In this document: positions 22,319 through 34,355 of the stretch, one piece after another
Position numbering within the stretch: position 1 is the first letter of the stretch
How the letters are laid out: each line of letters opens with the position of its first letter
Assembly: GCA_030789695.1 (NCBI GenBank)
Contig: CM061142.1
Coordinates: 44,625,375-44,689,374 of the forward strand
DNA length: 64,000 bases
Source: Scilla litardierei
Taxonomy: Eukaryota; Streptophyta; Magnoliopsida; Asparagales; Asparagaceae
Direction of reading: 5' to 3'
The notes under the pieces: model-generated
Told to the model about the DNA's origin: nothing
Databases searched by the model: none
Seen by the model: the letters and a program-made list of their open reading frames with translations, nothing else
Made by a program: the position numbers and the translations under genes

Positions 22319-22495
22319 GATCTAGCTTCGTTGTCAAGCTAGATCAATTAGGTGACGGATCTAGTTTCGTTGTCAAACTAGATCAAATAGGCGTCTAGCC
22401 AGCTATCATTTCACTGACTAGTCTCTTTTACGCTAAAAGCAAGGAAGTGGCCTAAAAACATGGCCCTACACAAGAGTTGGCAAGTTTCACTTGCC
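22319..22495 (-). other. Triple-hairpin module, C LTR (first hairpin doubled)
   Basis: Hairpin 1 occurs twice: GATCTAGCTT/AAGCTAGATC (22319-22345) and GATCTAGTTT/AAACTAGATC (22358-22384), both with loop CGTTGTC. The two copies differ by one compensated pair. Hairpin 2 (22395-22421) pairs CTAG and CAG around CTATCATTT. Hairpin 3 (22479-22495) is GGCAAG/CTTGCC. The other LTR has the same module 6517 bases further on, from 28836. Confidence 0.75.
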
Positions 22496-23457
22496 TGCAA
22501 GTACGACGTCTGAGTACACCGTCCAATGAGCCCAAAGTCACAATTACCCTACGTGCACAAGTTCACCGGCCTACATCCGTTTTATTAATCTTGATTAGTG
22601 AATTTAAAACATTTAAAATACTTTAAAAATACTGATTTTAGTCTTGATTAGCATGCAATTGGGTTGGGGGTCCTAGGGGTGTAAAGCGTTACCTCAACAC
22701 GACGCGAAAGCTACACCGGCGTCGGGTAGCGACACCGGGGGTTGGAATAGAAGATCACGCTCCAAGTCCAGATTCCAATTAGATTCCTCGCTGGAAATTT
22801 CAGAGCAATCAACCGGGACGAAGATTCCAGATTCCAAAGCTAGCACGTGCGACGACGGCCTACGACGTGCGACGAAGTCGTACGCGGCAAATCCTCGAAG
22901 AGCAAGCACCTAGGTGGGGCCCACAGTAGTCCTAGGGACCTTTGGGGAACCCACAATAACTCTGGAGAACTTGGGGGGCCCACGGAGGCAAGTGGTGCGA
23001 CGGATGCGGGGTTGCGACGAGTGGCTCTCGGTCGTACACAGCCAATGCGGGGAGATCTCTCGGTCGTGCGCTGAAAATGCGGAGCTGCGACGTTTTGGGG
23101 TGTGCAGCGGCTGCGGGTGGCTGTGGTGCGAGGGTTCTTGTCTGTCAGTGCGAGAGAAACGCTCGGTCAGGCGCTTGGATGCGGGCGGGGCGATGTTACA
23201 ACGTTGCAGCGCTTGCAACAACGGTCGGTGCGGAGCAGCGGGTCGGTCGTGCGGGGTGCGGAGCGGGGCGACAAGCGGGCGACGGTGCGGAGCGCTGTGC
23301 TGCGATGCGAAGCGGCTTGGTGCGGGCCAATCCCTCGGTCAGACCGAGGGAGCGGAGCGGTGCGGAGCTGCTGCGTGCGGAGCGGCTAGGATGCGGGGCG
23401 GGGCTTCGGTCGGAGCGGGGGAACGGGGCCGTTTCCTTCGGTCGTGCGGGGGCTGAA

Positions 23458-23562
23458 CGTCGCAACGTTGCGACGAATCGTCGCAACGTCAAATCTGAGT
23501 TTTGGAAGAGGCTAGGGCTAATTTCTTGCGAAAATAGGTCTTCCTAGGGGTTGCTTATATAG
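23458..23562 (-). promoter_or_regulatory. TATA box and 18-bp palindrome in C LTR
   Basis: CTATATAAGC on the minus strand (23562-23553) is a strong TATA candidate. About 80 bases downstream lies CGTCGCAACGTTGCGACG (23458-23475), a perfect palindrome with a second half copy just beside it. Both recur in the other LTR (palindrome at 29975-29992). Confidence 0.65.
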
Positions 23563-25860
23563 TGTAGATGGGTTGACTTGGTCTAGGGCTAAATCTAATA
23601 GGATTAGAAGTTTAAAATAATTTAAAATTTGAAATTCAACTTCTCCAACTTATCCAAGGATTTGACTTGGTCCAAATGAGCTGGAAATTGGCTCAAAAAT
23701 TCTTTAAAACGTTTAAAACTCAAATAAATTTTCTTTGGCCGAATTTAATATAAAAATTAATTATTAAAAATATTATAAAACTTGTTAAAAATATATAAGT
23801 GGTCAAATAAACTCCAAAAATTATAAAATAAATATCAGGGTGATCGTGATGACGAATGTGAGCTAACTAAGAAGACGGATCTCAAATTCGACGTCGAACG
23901 ACGAAACTAAAAATAGAAACGTCTCCCGTCAAGAGTGAGAATCGTCACGTCTCATCGAGTAAGATTAAATTGTGGAAAAACGACTCGAGAAGTGTCGTTC
24001 CAAGATAGTGCCACTATTTAATACTCTCAGGGACGTTCACAACGGCATATCACACAAAAGTGTTCACAACCAAATAAAGTTTAAATTTAACACGTGCACG
24101 GCCAAAAGCACGTGCACGAAAAACGTACAACGAAAAGTGGTCGTTACATCCTTCCCACCTTAGAATAAAGTCCGTCCTCGGACTTTCTAATATAACTAGT
24201 CACTCTAGTAACTACCCCAATCAAGTCATATTATAATTCAACCAGGTATAGTCATTACAGGTGCTCATGTACGCACTAGGTAGTTAAACATAAACACTAC
24301 CAACACGTATATATATACATTCACGTACGTCATATATTTATACTTATTATAGTCAGTCGACTTCATACATGTATTTCAATCATATATATATAAACATACA
24401 TCCCTTATATAACTACTACTTACCTAGTACAAAACAATAGTTCAGATACTCACATAAGGATGGTCTCACACTTAGCCAATACAATCATTGCTCTACCTAT
24501 ATGTAGCTACCTATACACAAACATCAAGGGTATACTACCCTCTAATAATCCCTAGTATTCATCCAACACCAACCACATCAACACGTGTAGTCACACCATA
24601 CCATAATTAAGTCAAGTTTCACTATATGTATATATATTCACCACTACTATAGTTCCACAATATATAGTCATTCAAGTACATGCAAATAGTTCACCATATA
24701 TTCACATCACGTACGGTCCTATAACTGTATTTACGACACGCCACATATATCATAGTCATCAATACCTATAACTAAGCACATACTTACCCGTGCATGGTGC
24801 ACACCCATACACGCTAACATTTCATTTACATACACCAATCATACCATTATACACCTAGTTTTAGCTAGTACACATACGTTCACACGAGCAAGTCCTTAGT
24901 AATTAGCTATACCACAAGACCAACACCTATAACTATATACTGGTGTAGCGACCCACAATCATGTGCGTAACACAACCAGGCACAACACTCCTATCACTAT
25001 ACATACATCAAACGTCGCTATATTCAAACTTCAGACATACATTCAATGTACTTAGAGTATACCCACTCAAGCTTGAGTGAGACTCAATACATATATCAGA
25101 ATATTCTATATACGTAACACGGCATTCATACATATACCAATACCACTCCATTATATGTATATATATATATATATATATATCTACCAATACAACCATAAGC
25201 ATACCATAGGTCAATCACACTTAATATTTAGTCAGGTAATACTTACATAGTTCAATCACTCTATATACCATAATAATAATACAGACATCAGCACACATAT
25301 AATTATAATATACTCCTTAGTACAAACATTCACCGTATAGTCACACATAAGTAGTGTATATGTTCACACCATAACCTACTACCTATAATTAGTATACTAA
25401 CACATCCACACATAAATAATTAAGATGTGCCATAGTCGTGTATACCTCTCGGTATGCACGCATGCAACATCCCGCAAAGCAAGCAATACCAATCAAAATT
25501 ATAATTCTACTATCATATGCATATCACCTATATACTCAGGCAACAAAACATAACTACTTACGTCTAAGCATAATACATACCTACATACGAGCACATACGC
25601 ATACGTACTAATATCTAGGTCACTCAATAGGCCTACTTACTTATCTATATGCACACCTATTATCATCACACCTAGCATATGCATAGCTTTACCAATCATT
25701 TTGTTTCAACCATTATAAGTATCTCTTACTACATACACAACTTAGGTATTTCAACGCTAACTCTTATATACACAGGCATCTCTAGTATAGTATAGCTATC
25801 CACACAACAATCTATAACTACTAACACACAACAACTTCATACTATCACGAATAACTCCGA

Positions 25861-25862
<2 letters not shown>

Positions 25863-25926
<64 letters not shown>
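25863..25926. repeat. TA microsatellite (about 32 units)
   Basis: An uninterrupted TA run inside the interior of C. A shorter run is at 25152-25180. It can form cruciforms and is prone to length change or assembly error. Confidence 0.97.
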
Positions 25927-25929
<3 letters not shown>

Positions 25930-27718
25930 ACATTAGGCAAGCATTAATATACTATGGGGGGTGTACTCATTCAAGCTCACGTACGCAACTTAGGTACGTG
26001 CACCATGACAACCTCACAAGGGTCCAAGGGTCTACTAACAACTAAGAGTTGACACAGACATTGAAGGACCCTAAGGCCTAAGCAATAAAGAGAGATCGAG
26101 AGCGTGACGAGGGAAGGATCGATAAGCACGAGTTCAGATAGGACGAATACAAGGAGACGGCTTGGTTAGGGAAAACATTGGCTCAATGGTGATGTTTAGG
26201 TTGAGGGAAAAGGAGATGTGGAGATGCTTAAATAGGATACAGAAGAGATAACAGGGTGAATATCATAAGCTAAAATACGTGGAGTTTGAAAACTGTTGTA
26301 CCTCAAAAGTTAAAATCCTCGTCTGTAAAGAAATATTTGGAGGTCGATAAAACGAGTTGTTCAAAATAAATTTGAGTCGAATATTCATAATAAGAGAAAA
26401 TGGTCTATTGGTCAAAAAAAATCATTATGAAAGAAGTAAAATCGTTTACACGAACATTAAGGACGAGGTTTTAGAAATCTTATACGTCAATAAATTAATA
26501 TAAAGTTGTCAAAAGTTTTTGAAAGTCAGAGAATGAAATCAAGTAACGGAAGAATTTAAACTCACGTTAAATGCTTTCAAAACTTTTAGGCTATGGAAAA
26601 TCAATATTGAAACTTCTTTTAGAGAAATCATGATTTGTCAAAAATAAAACTGGTTACACTAAGCTCTTAGCGTACAAGTACAACGAGCCTGGTACGGGTA
26701 TAAAAATAATTGAAAGTATGTATGGTGCACGGAAAAATAATATTAACGACTTAGTATAAGAATTATCAAGATCGAATAGCAAATCCTTAAAATCAAATCA
26801 TGGAGGGTCTAAAGCAGGATGTGGTTTTGAAAATAGTAATTTTTGCAAAAGAATCTGAAGTGGAGAAAACGGCGAGCAAAACCAACTTGCTGAAAGCTGA
26901 AATTCCATGTGTCTTGAAAAGTATATTAAAGTAAACACGACGTATCATTCGTATAACACGAATAGAAGGAAAGTTATAAATCGAATTGGGCAAAGCAAAA
27001 GTACGGTTCAGAATGAATATTAATATATGAAAGGAAATATGTATTTTCATAGGTACGAAAAATATAGGCTGGCAAAATATTATAAGCTAGAGTTCAAAAA
27101 TTTCGCCAAAAGTTTAGAAAGAATTAAATCAACGAGGAGTACAAAGTTAAGTATATTTATATAAAAAATTTTGAACAAATTTAAACTTAGGGAAAGAGGA
27201 AATCGAAAAATACTTTCAGAAAATTTCAAGACTTGTAATGGAGAGGTTCGAAAATTGACGACGATTGTCATGAGGCGATCTCGTGAATCGAGGCAAGGAA
27301 AATAGTCGGATGATCATGAATCAGGAAAATCTACGGGAAACTCCTACAGTCGACCAACTAAAGACTAAGAACTAAGTGCTAAGACTCTCTAAGGAGCTAG
27401 ACGGTAATGAAATGCGTTCAGCTTGGTCCGAAGTCGATGAACCCAAGCGAACGACTGAAGGGAATTCTAGAAGTCTAATATGGTCGGGGTTAGGCAAGGA
27501 CCACTAAGGTAACTCCTACGGCGATCAATTGCTGACGGGGAGCCTAACTATCAATCAGGGGCCTCTAACTAGCAAGCATAGACGTCTAACTAAGTCTTCT
27601 TACCACCTAGTGTCGTAAGAAAATGACTAGACTCAAGGCTTATGACTCGGATGTTGCAATTTATTTAATGGACATTCCGTTATTATCGTTGTTTCGTTAA
27701 TTCGCAATTGCAAGACTG

Positions 27719-27744
27719 GACCTGCATGGGCCACCAACAAAACC
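27719..27744 (-). other. Primer-site region of C
   Basis: On the minus strand the LTR end is followed by GGTTTTGTTGGTGGCCCATG and CAGG. It is the same conserved block as in A, B and E; the tRNA is not assigned. Confidence 0.5.
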
Positions 27745-30662
27745 TGTCACGCCCCGCTTCCCAAAAATATGGAGGCGAAGCGTGAGAAGGTCCGCTCAGA
27801 CTTGAAGCTACAAAGCTGCAAGTCCGATAAGCGTCGATCAAATTTAAAACTACAGGTCCTTGCAACGCGAGCGAAACAAGATAATAATAATGAAATGAGG
27901 CAGAAGAATAATCTCAGAATATCCATAAATATAAATTCCAACATCGCAGAAAAGCCACCAGGCTGAAATAAAAGAGAGTCTAAAGGCCCAAACATGGCCA
28001 ACAAAAGTACATCGTACAAAACAAGGTGACACGCACCGACAACTAACAAACGGCCTAAAACAAAATAAAGCTCAACAAAGACTCAAAGAATGGTCACCGG
28101 TGTCCACCAAAATCCCCCTGTGCAATCATGGACTCAGTCTCAGCGTCAGCAACACATCACGTACACAGCAACGGTCTCTGGCTCAGGGTCTAACATGTGA
28201 CACCCAAAAGAGCAAGGGGCACATGTCAGCAAGTCTACAAGAGACTTCTGCAAGGAAACTGAAAGTACAAGTAAAGCAACCTAGCAGTTCTAGCATGATG
28301 CAATGACATGGCAGTTTAAGTATGAGTGCAGCAGGTAAAGAAAACAACAAGTAAACTAGCATGGCATGGCAAGTGTGGCAAGACTAATAACATTTACAAG
28401 GATTTCTCTAGTCATGTTTTCATGTCATGTGCAGAGTTTACGCCTTACAGCTGAAATGACTTTCTTTCACACTGATTGGTCGCTTAACTCCGCCCCACCC
28501 AGAGTTTACGCCTTACAGCTGCAGTTGCTGATCAGGCAGACTCCCAGCTGATTGGCCGCTTAACTCTTACCCCTCCCACGTGTATCGAGCCAGGGCCTTA
28601 CCCCCGAATGGGAATGCTCGCTTCTGGATCACGAGCCAGGAAGTGTTTTTAACAAGTATGGCGTAGGGGTGCACCTAGCCAGGATAAGCAAGTACAAGTA
28701 TGTAGCGTGTGCTACGAATGCAATATTCAACTTGGATGACATGTAGAATGCAATGCATGGCAGTTAAAAGTGCGTACAGATAAGGAAAGTAAACGTGACA
28801 GTTTAGTATGCATGAACAACAAGTTTAAAGGGTTGGATCTAGCTTCGTTGTCAAGCTAGATCAATTAGGTGACGGATCTAGTTTCGTTGTCAAACTAGAT
28901 CAAATAGGCGTCTAGCCAGCTATCATTTCACTGACTAGTCTCTTTTACGCTAAAAGCAAGGAAGTGGCCTAAAAACATGGCCCTACACAAGAGTTGGCAA
29001 GTTTCACTTGCCTGCAAGTACGACGTCTGAGTACACCGTCCAATGAGCCCAAAGTCACAATTACCCTACGTGCACAAGTTCACCGGCCTACATCCGTTTT
29101 ATTAATCTTGATTAGTGAATTTAAAACATTTAAAATACTTTAAAAATACTGATTTTAGTCTTGATTAGCATGCAATTGGGTTGGGGGTCCTAGGGGTGTA
29201 AAGCGTTACCTCAACACGACGCGAAAGCTACACCGGCGTCGGGTAGCGACACCGGGGGTTGGAATAGAAGATCACGCTCCAAGTCCAGATTCCAATTAGA
29301 TTCCTCGCTGGAAATTTCAGAGCAATCAACCGGGACGAAGATTCCAGATTCCAAAGCTAGCACGTGCGACGACGGGCTACGACGTGCGACGAAGTCGTAC
29401 GCGGCAAATCCTCGAAGAGCAAGCACCTAGGTGGGGCCCACAGTAGTCCTAGGGACCTTTGGGGAACCCACAATAACTCTGGAGAACTTGGGGGGCCCAC
29501 GGAGGCAAGTGGTGCGACGGATGCGGGGTTGCGACGAGTGGCTCTCGGTCGTACACAGCCAATGCGGGGAGATCTCTCGGTCGTGCGCTGAAAATGCGGA
29601 GCTGCGATGTTTTGGGGTGTGCAGCGGCTGCGGGTGGCTGTGGTGCGAGGGTTCTTGTCGGTCAGTGCGAGAGAAACGCTCGGTCAGGCGCTTGGATGCG
29701 GGCGGGGTGATGTTGCAACGTTGCAGCGCTTGCAACAACGGTCGGTGCGGAGCAGCGGGTCGGTCGTGCGGGGTGCGGAGCGGGACGACAAGCGGGCGAT
29801 GGTGCGGAGTGCTGTGCTGCGATGCGAAGCGGCTTGGTGCGGGCCAATCCCTCGGTCAGACCGAGGGAACGGAGCGGTGCGGAGCTGCTGCGTGCGGAGC
29901 GGCTAAGATGCGGGGCGGGGCTTCGGTCGGAGCGGGGGAACGGGGCCGTTTCCTTCGGTCGTGCGGGGGCTGAACGTCGCAACGTTGCGACGAATCGTCG
30001 CAACGTCAAATCTGAGTTTTGGAAGAGGCTAGGGCTAATTTCTTGCGAAAATAGGTCTTCCTAGGGGTTGCTTATATAGTGTAGATGGGTTGACTTGGTC
30101 TAGGGCTAAATCTAATAGGAGAAGTTTAAAATAATTTAAAATTTGAAATTCAACTTCTCCAACTTATCCAAGGATTTGACTTGGTCCAAATGAGCTGGAA
30201 ATTGGCTCAAAAATTCTTTAAAACGTTTAAAACTCAAATAAATTTTCTTTGGCCGAATTTAATATAAAAATTAATTATTAAAAATATTATAAAACTTGTT
30301 AAAAATATATAAGTGGTCAAATAAACTCCAAAAATTATAAAATAAATATCAGGGTGATCGTGATGACGAATGTGAGCTAACTAAGAAGACGGATCTCAAA
30401 TTCGACGTCGAACGACGAAACTAAAAATAGAAACGTCTCCCGTCAAGAGTGAGAATCGTCACGTCTCATCGAGTAAGATTAAATTGTGGAAAAACGACTC
30501 GAGAAGTGTCGTTCCAAGATAGTGCCACTATTTAATACTCTCAGGGACGTTCACAACGGCATATCACACAAAAGTGTTCACAACCAAATAAAGTTTAAAT
30601 TTAACACGTGCACGGCCAAAAGCACGTGCACGAAAAACGTACAACGAAAAGTGGTCGTTACA
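27745..30662 (-). repeat. C LTR, right copy
   Basis: It is nearly identical to 21228-24148 and carries the same TATA box, GC-rich part, 18-bp palindrome and hairpin module. A few bases are missing near 30120. Single-base differences concentrate at CG sites in the GC-rich part. Confidence 0.93.
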
Positions 30663-32211
30663 CGTGTATTCCAAAATCCGCGCTCGCCCGCTCCGCTTTC
30701 AGATTCGAATTCGATTCGGAATTAAATCGACCGTTGGATCTTAATCCAACGGCCGATATCGCGGCCTCATCGAATCCGCAGCGGGGTTGCTGCGAGCCGT
30801 CAGATCATCATAGTGCGCCCGAAAACACGCCACGTCGCCGCTTATTTCGCTTCGGGCGGGGAGAATACGATCCGTTGGATCGAAATCCAACGCTCCAGGA
30901 ACGTCCACGTCGCCAAGTAGATTCGCAACGATCTGCTTCGAGCGGCCAGATTTTGGGCCGTTCGATCTAAATCGAACGGATCACGAATTTCCGTGTCGCC
31001 CCTTTTGTTGATGCCATTGGATCGAGCGGGAAACGCTGAGATCGCGCCGCGTGGCACGCCAAGATTCGTGCGCAATTAATTATTTTCCAATAAATGGTAT
31101 TCTGCATTCAAAAATTCATAGAAATTAGCACAGATCTTAGAAAAATACAAATAAATAATCGTTGGAATCGTGAGATCGAGACGATGCTAGAAAAAATATA
31201 AAAATGCAGAAATACACAATCAAATTCACATTTTGTGCACAAATAAGGTGATTTCTCTGATAAATAATGATGTACAAAATAGACACACATTAGAGAATAA
31301 TTAAGCATTATATAGGCACATCATAGGACTAATTAGGGGGTTAAATACGCAATATTCACTTCGAATCACCGGTTGGGGTCTCTGTCAGCGATGGGGCGGG
31401 GCGGAGGGGGGCGCGCGCGGCGGCCGTGGAAGGCAGCGGCGGGCGATGAGGAGGCAGCACGGGGAGAAGATGCATCGGTCAGAGGGGTAGATGCGAGGGA
31501 GAGAGAAAGGAGTGGGAGAGAGGGAGAGACGCGGGATTGGGGTGATTTAGGTGACGATGGCTTGGGAAAAATTTTCCCCTTGGTTTTGCCAACGTGAGAT
31601 GGGGGTGAGATGGGGATTGGTTACTGTTAGGGTTAATAAAAATGATAAATGTTGATATATAACTCTAGGTTTATAGAAAAAGGGGGGAGATATAAATTGT
31701 TAGAGGGTGTAGAAAGAGGGGAAAACTAGAGGAGAATAGAAGAAGCAGTTTAAGGAAGATATTAATGAAAATATTTAGGGATATAGCCAGATTTGGAATT
31801 CAAATTCGAATTTGAACTGATTGGGCTAATCAACGGTCGAGATTGATCCGAGCGATATCTCTCAAACCGGGCGTCAGAAAAATAATCCGAAAATACCGGG
31901 GCGATCGTGGAGACGAGACGCACAGATCTACAGAGCCTGATCGTGTGCTACGCCTACCAAAAATTAGTGTAAAATTAGAAACGGTGTTTTGAGTCAAATG
32001 ACTAAAACGCCCCTATCTTTCAAAGTCGTTTTGTGAGAAACGAGCCGTGAAAAGATGTTCCCAAAAATTACTATAAAATTCTACACCCCAAAATGATCGC
32101 AACGTCATATCACATCGCATATACCGGAGCCCAGAAATAGCTAAATAAAATACGTGCACGATAAAGCACGTGCACGCAGAAAATCCATAGAGTCAGAAAG
32201 TGACCGTTACA

Positions 32212-32770
32212 ACGTCGGCCTCCAGAGTTGCATTGCCTGCCGAAACGTCTGCTCCTGTGGGGCCAAGGGTGGTCCACGAACAGCGGATCCTCTCTGAACT
32301 GGGGCAGGCGCTCTACGCTGCACTGGAACTGATGCTCCGCCTTCCACACGACGATGCCTCGGGCAATCTCTAACCGCGTGCGTGGCAGCTCCACTTGTCA
32401 GACACAATCCCAGCTTCTTCCTACAAGTGTTCTGCCGATGTACTGGCTTGCCACAGTAATGACACGGTCTCTTGCTCTGACTCTGCGCCGGTGCTCCAGA
32501 CCTCTTGAAAGACGCTGTCTGAAATGGTCTCATTGCAGGCCTAACTGTCGGCCTGAACTGCTCCACTATTCGATTCCCTCGCAGTAGTGGTGGTGGTGTT
32601 GTCGGAGGAGCCTGGGCAGCACGGGCAATCTGATGCGCCTGATCAACAAACCGATATTGAACGTCTAACATCTCCCTTATAATGCCCAGTAATTGGCGAA
32701 ACTCGTCACCGTGGCCATCCATGGTCCCGTCAGCTGAAGGTCCAACTCGAGCTTCACGTCCTCCCACCAT
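32212..32770 (-). pseudogene. gag: Element B gag with the core domain deleted
   Basis: ATG 32770 (MVGGREAR) starts a frame like that of gag A and gag E. After about 75 residues it jumps from the N-terminal part to the basic region before the zinc knuckles, so the whole Retrotrans_gag domain is missing in frame. The first knuckle (CHYCGKPVHRQNTC) is complete; the second has Ser for its second Cys. The frame runs directly into LTR A at 32211 with no polypurine tract. It cannot build a particle as it stands. Confidence 0.82.
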
Positions 32771-32870
32771 CCTAACGACAGGAAAAACACAACTTAGGCT
32801 CGCACACATTACTGGATAATAATAAAAAGAATGTTAATACTTCTATCGTTCCGAACTTTTTGCAGAAAAC

Positions 32871-32896
32871 GACCTGCATGTGCCACCACTAAAACC
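32871..32896 (-). other. Primer-site region of B
   Basis: It has the same block as at 13195-13221, next to the end of LTR B, with one base changed at its far end. The tRNA is not assigned. Confidence 0.5.
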
Positions 32897-33569
32897 TGTC
32901 ACGACCCGCTTCCCAAAACTTCGGAAGCGAAGCGTGACTAAGGCCCGCTTAGGCCGGAGCTGTGAAGCTCGGACCCAATAAGCGTCTGTGTGGTACTCCA
33001 AGATGAAGGAACATGTCCCTGCAGAAAAGTACGGAACAACAAAAGTACTAAAAGAGATGCATTCAATTTTTATTCAACAGATATCCAGAAAAGTACGGGA
33101 GTCTAAACAAATGCCAACACGGCTACAAACAGCTGAATGTAAACTAATGGTGCAAGCACCCAACCTAGACAGAAAGTAAACGGTGCTACGCACCCAAAAA
33201 ACTGCAGTGAAACCTCTGAATCAGCAACGTGAAGATCTCTAGCTCTGGTCCTCCTCGGGCACGTACTCTGGGTCTGCGTCCTCCGGCTCTACATACTCTG
33301 GCAAGTCCGCCTCGTCTACGTACTCTGGCTCCACAACTGACGTACAACACCCAAAAGAAAGGAACTGTACGTCAGGTAAGTGTACAAAAAGGGTTAGACT
33401 CTACTGCAAGTGTACCGAACTATTAAACAACAGTTTACTGGTTGATTAGCATGCTGGGGTTATAACAGAGTAACAAAAAGAAGTAAACGCAGCAGGAAAA
33501 GTACAACGCGACAAGTAGTAGCCGTAGCGAGTACTACGGACTACGGGACTAACCTAAACGGGTCTCGAC

Positions 33570-34112
33570 AAGACGTGACAAGACAAGACAAGACAAGACA
33601 AGACAAGACGTGTCACTAAGGTTCACGCCTTTCGGTCAAAAGGCGGCCAACACCTTCTCAACCGAGGGAACGCTCAACCTTGTGCACGGGACAAGACAAG
33701 ACAAGAAGTGTGTCACTAAGGTTCACGCCTTTCGGTTAGAAGGCGGCCAACACCTTCTCAACCGAGTGAATGCTCAACCTTGTGCACGGAAACAAGACAA
33801 GACACGTGTGACTCGAAGGGTTCACGCCTTACGGTTCGAGGGGGATCAGACCCTCTCCCTGTGCGCACGCTCAACCCTACCCCAACCCAAGTGGACAAGA
33901 CAAATCCGTACAAGGGATTACTCACTCTAGCTTGGTGAGTGCCCTATTGCCTGCAAGCTGTGTATCAGTACAAGGGATCACTCGGAGAGTGCCCTATTGC
34001 CCGCAAGCTGTGTATCAGTACAAGGGATCACTCAGAGAGTGCCCTATTGCCCGTAAGCTGTGTATCAGTACAAGGGATCACTCGGAGAGTGCCCTATTGC
34101 CCGCAAGTTGTG
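33570..34112 (-). repeat. Three tandem-repeat sets in LTR B
   Basis: First is a run of AAGAC units at 33573-33608. Second are two copies of a unit of about 100 bp beginning TGTCACTAAGGTTCACGCCT at 33611 and 33711. Third are four copies of a 50-bp unit at about 33910-34112 with GATCACTC...GAGAGTGCCC, each a small hairpin. LTR A has only related hairpin repeats here, so this part expanded or changed after the copies split. Confidence 0.85.
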
Positions 34113-34212
34113 TATGACAAGACACGATGTGATAAAGACATGGATGGTTCTTCTAGGGGGTCCACACGCACGCACACACAAGATAACCCTAAGGCGTCAA
34201 AAGTTGTTGTTG

Positions 34213-34355
34213 AGCTTAGACTTCGTCATCAAGTCTAAGCTGTCTAGGGCGTCCCGGACGCTATCATTTCACGTCCGGTTCTCTTTGTTTACATTCTAAC
34301 AGTTCTAGAAGTCTAAGGCCTAAACACGGCCGAAAGTGCAAGTGAGTACACTTGC
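34213..34355 (-). other. Triple-hairpin module, LTR B copy
   Basis: Hairpin 1 is AGCTTAGACTT/AAGTCTAAGCT with loop CGTCATC (34213-34241). Hairpin 2 is CCGGACG/CGTCCGG around CTATCATTTCA (34254-34278). Hairpin 3 is GCAAGTG/CACTTGC (34338-34355). Against LTR A, stem 2 has a G-C pair where A has a G-T type mismatch. Confidence 0.72.

Larger units (their letters stand above)
21228..24148 (-). repeat. C LTR, left copy
   Basis: On the minus strand it starts TGTAACGACC at 24148. A TATA box CTATATAAGC lies at 23562-23553. The transcribed part holds a GC-rich segment (22990-23480) with many TGCGGAGCGG-like words, an 18-bp palindrome (23458-23475), the triple-hairpin module, and a duplicated GTTTACGCCTTACAGCTG segment (21917 and 21987). 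Overlapping frames of up to 180 codons in the GC-rich part are low in complexity and open on both strands, so I do not call them genes. Confidence 0.92.
24149..27744 (-). other. Non-coding interior of C
   Basis: The polypurine tract AAGGTGGGAAGGA (24161-24149, minus strand) and the hairpin AAAGTCC/GGACTTT with loop GAGGAC (24167-24186) lie at one end. The primer region lies at the other. About 24200-25960 is rich in TA, CA and AC steps and holds two TA microsatellites. About 26000-27700 is ordinary AT-rich sequence with no recognisable gene. The last 120 bases resemble the leader of element E. Confidence 0.8.
21228..30662 (-). mobile_element. C: LARD-like gypsy derivative with no genes
   Basis: LTRs of 2.92 kb (21228-24148 and 27745-30662) are nearly identical; the main difference is a few-base deletion near 30120. 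The target duplication is CGTGT at 21223-21227 and 30663-30667. LTR ends, polypurine tract, GAGGAC hairpin and primer region match element E, so C is of the same broad lineage. The 3.6-kb interior has no credible frame. Long LTRs around a non-coding core define LARD elements, which move with proteins from autonomous relatives. The near identity of the LTRs indicates recent movement. Confidence 0.9.
15720..31368 (-). mobile_element. D: gag-only Tat/Athila-like LTR element, hosts C
   Basis: LTRs of about 1.94 kb (15720-17655 and 19970-31368, the latter split by C) begin TGCCTCG and end CGAATCA on the plus strand. The target duplication CCGGT is seen at 15715-15719 and 31369-31373. The interior is only 2.3 kb and has an Asp-tRNA primer site, one gag frame and a polypurine tract. 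There is no protease, RT or integrase. This matches the described TR-GAG class of non-autonomous elements, which need enzymes from a partner. Confidence 0.9.
19970..31368 (-). repeat. D LTR, right copy (5' LTR), interrupted by element C
   Basis: The LTR matches 15720-17655, with C inserted at 21228 and resumption at 30663. Apart from C it is about 1.96 kb. It has a small extra segment near 20875-20900 and scattered base differences against the other LTR. The array and hairpins of the left copy are present on both sides of C; C landed in the inverted-repeat part. Confidence 0.9.
13222..32211 (-). repeat. LTR A, interrupted by element D
   Basis: The LTR starts TGTCACGCCCCG at 13222, is split at 15719 by D (15720-31368), resumes after the CCGGT duplication and ends GTGACCGTTACA at 32211. 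Its own length is about 3.3 kb. It holds tandem hairpin repeats (14035-14280), the conserved triple hairpin (14472-14613), a GC-rich part near 15400-15720, and a TATA candidate at 31653-31662 on the minus strand. I see no gene; the overlapping frames in the GC-rich part read on both strands and are not credible. Confidence 0.85.

Noticed and set aside
22914..23547. Overlapping long frames in the GC-rich part of the C LTR (also 29427-30064)
   Set aside because: They are open on both strands and in several frames, low in complexity, and lie in the LTR leader. High GC lowers the chance of stops.
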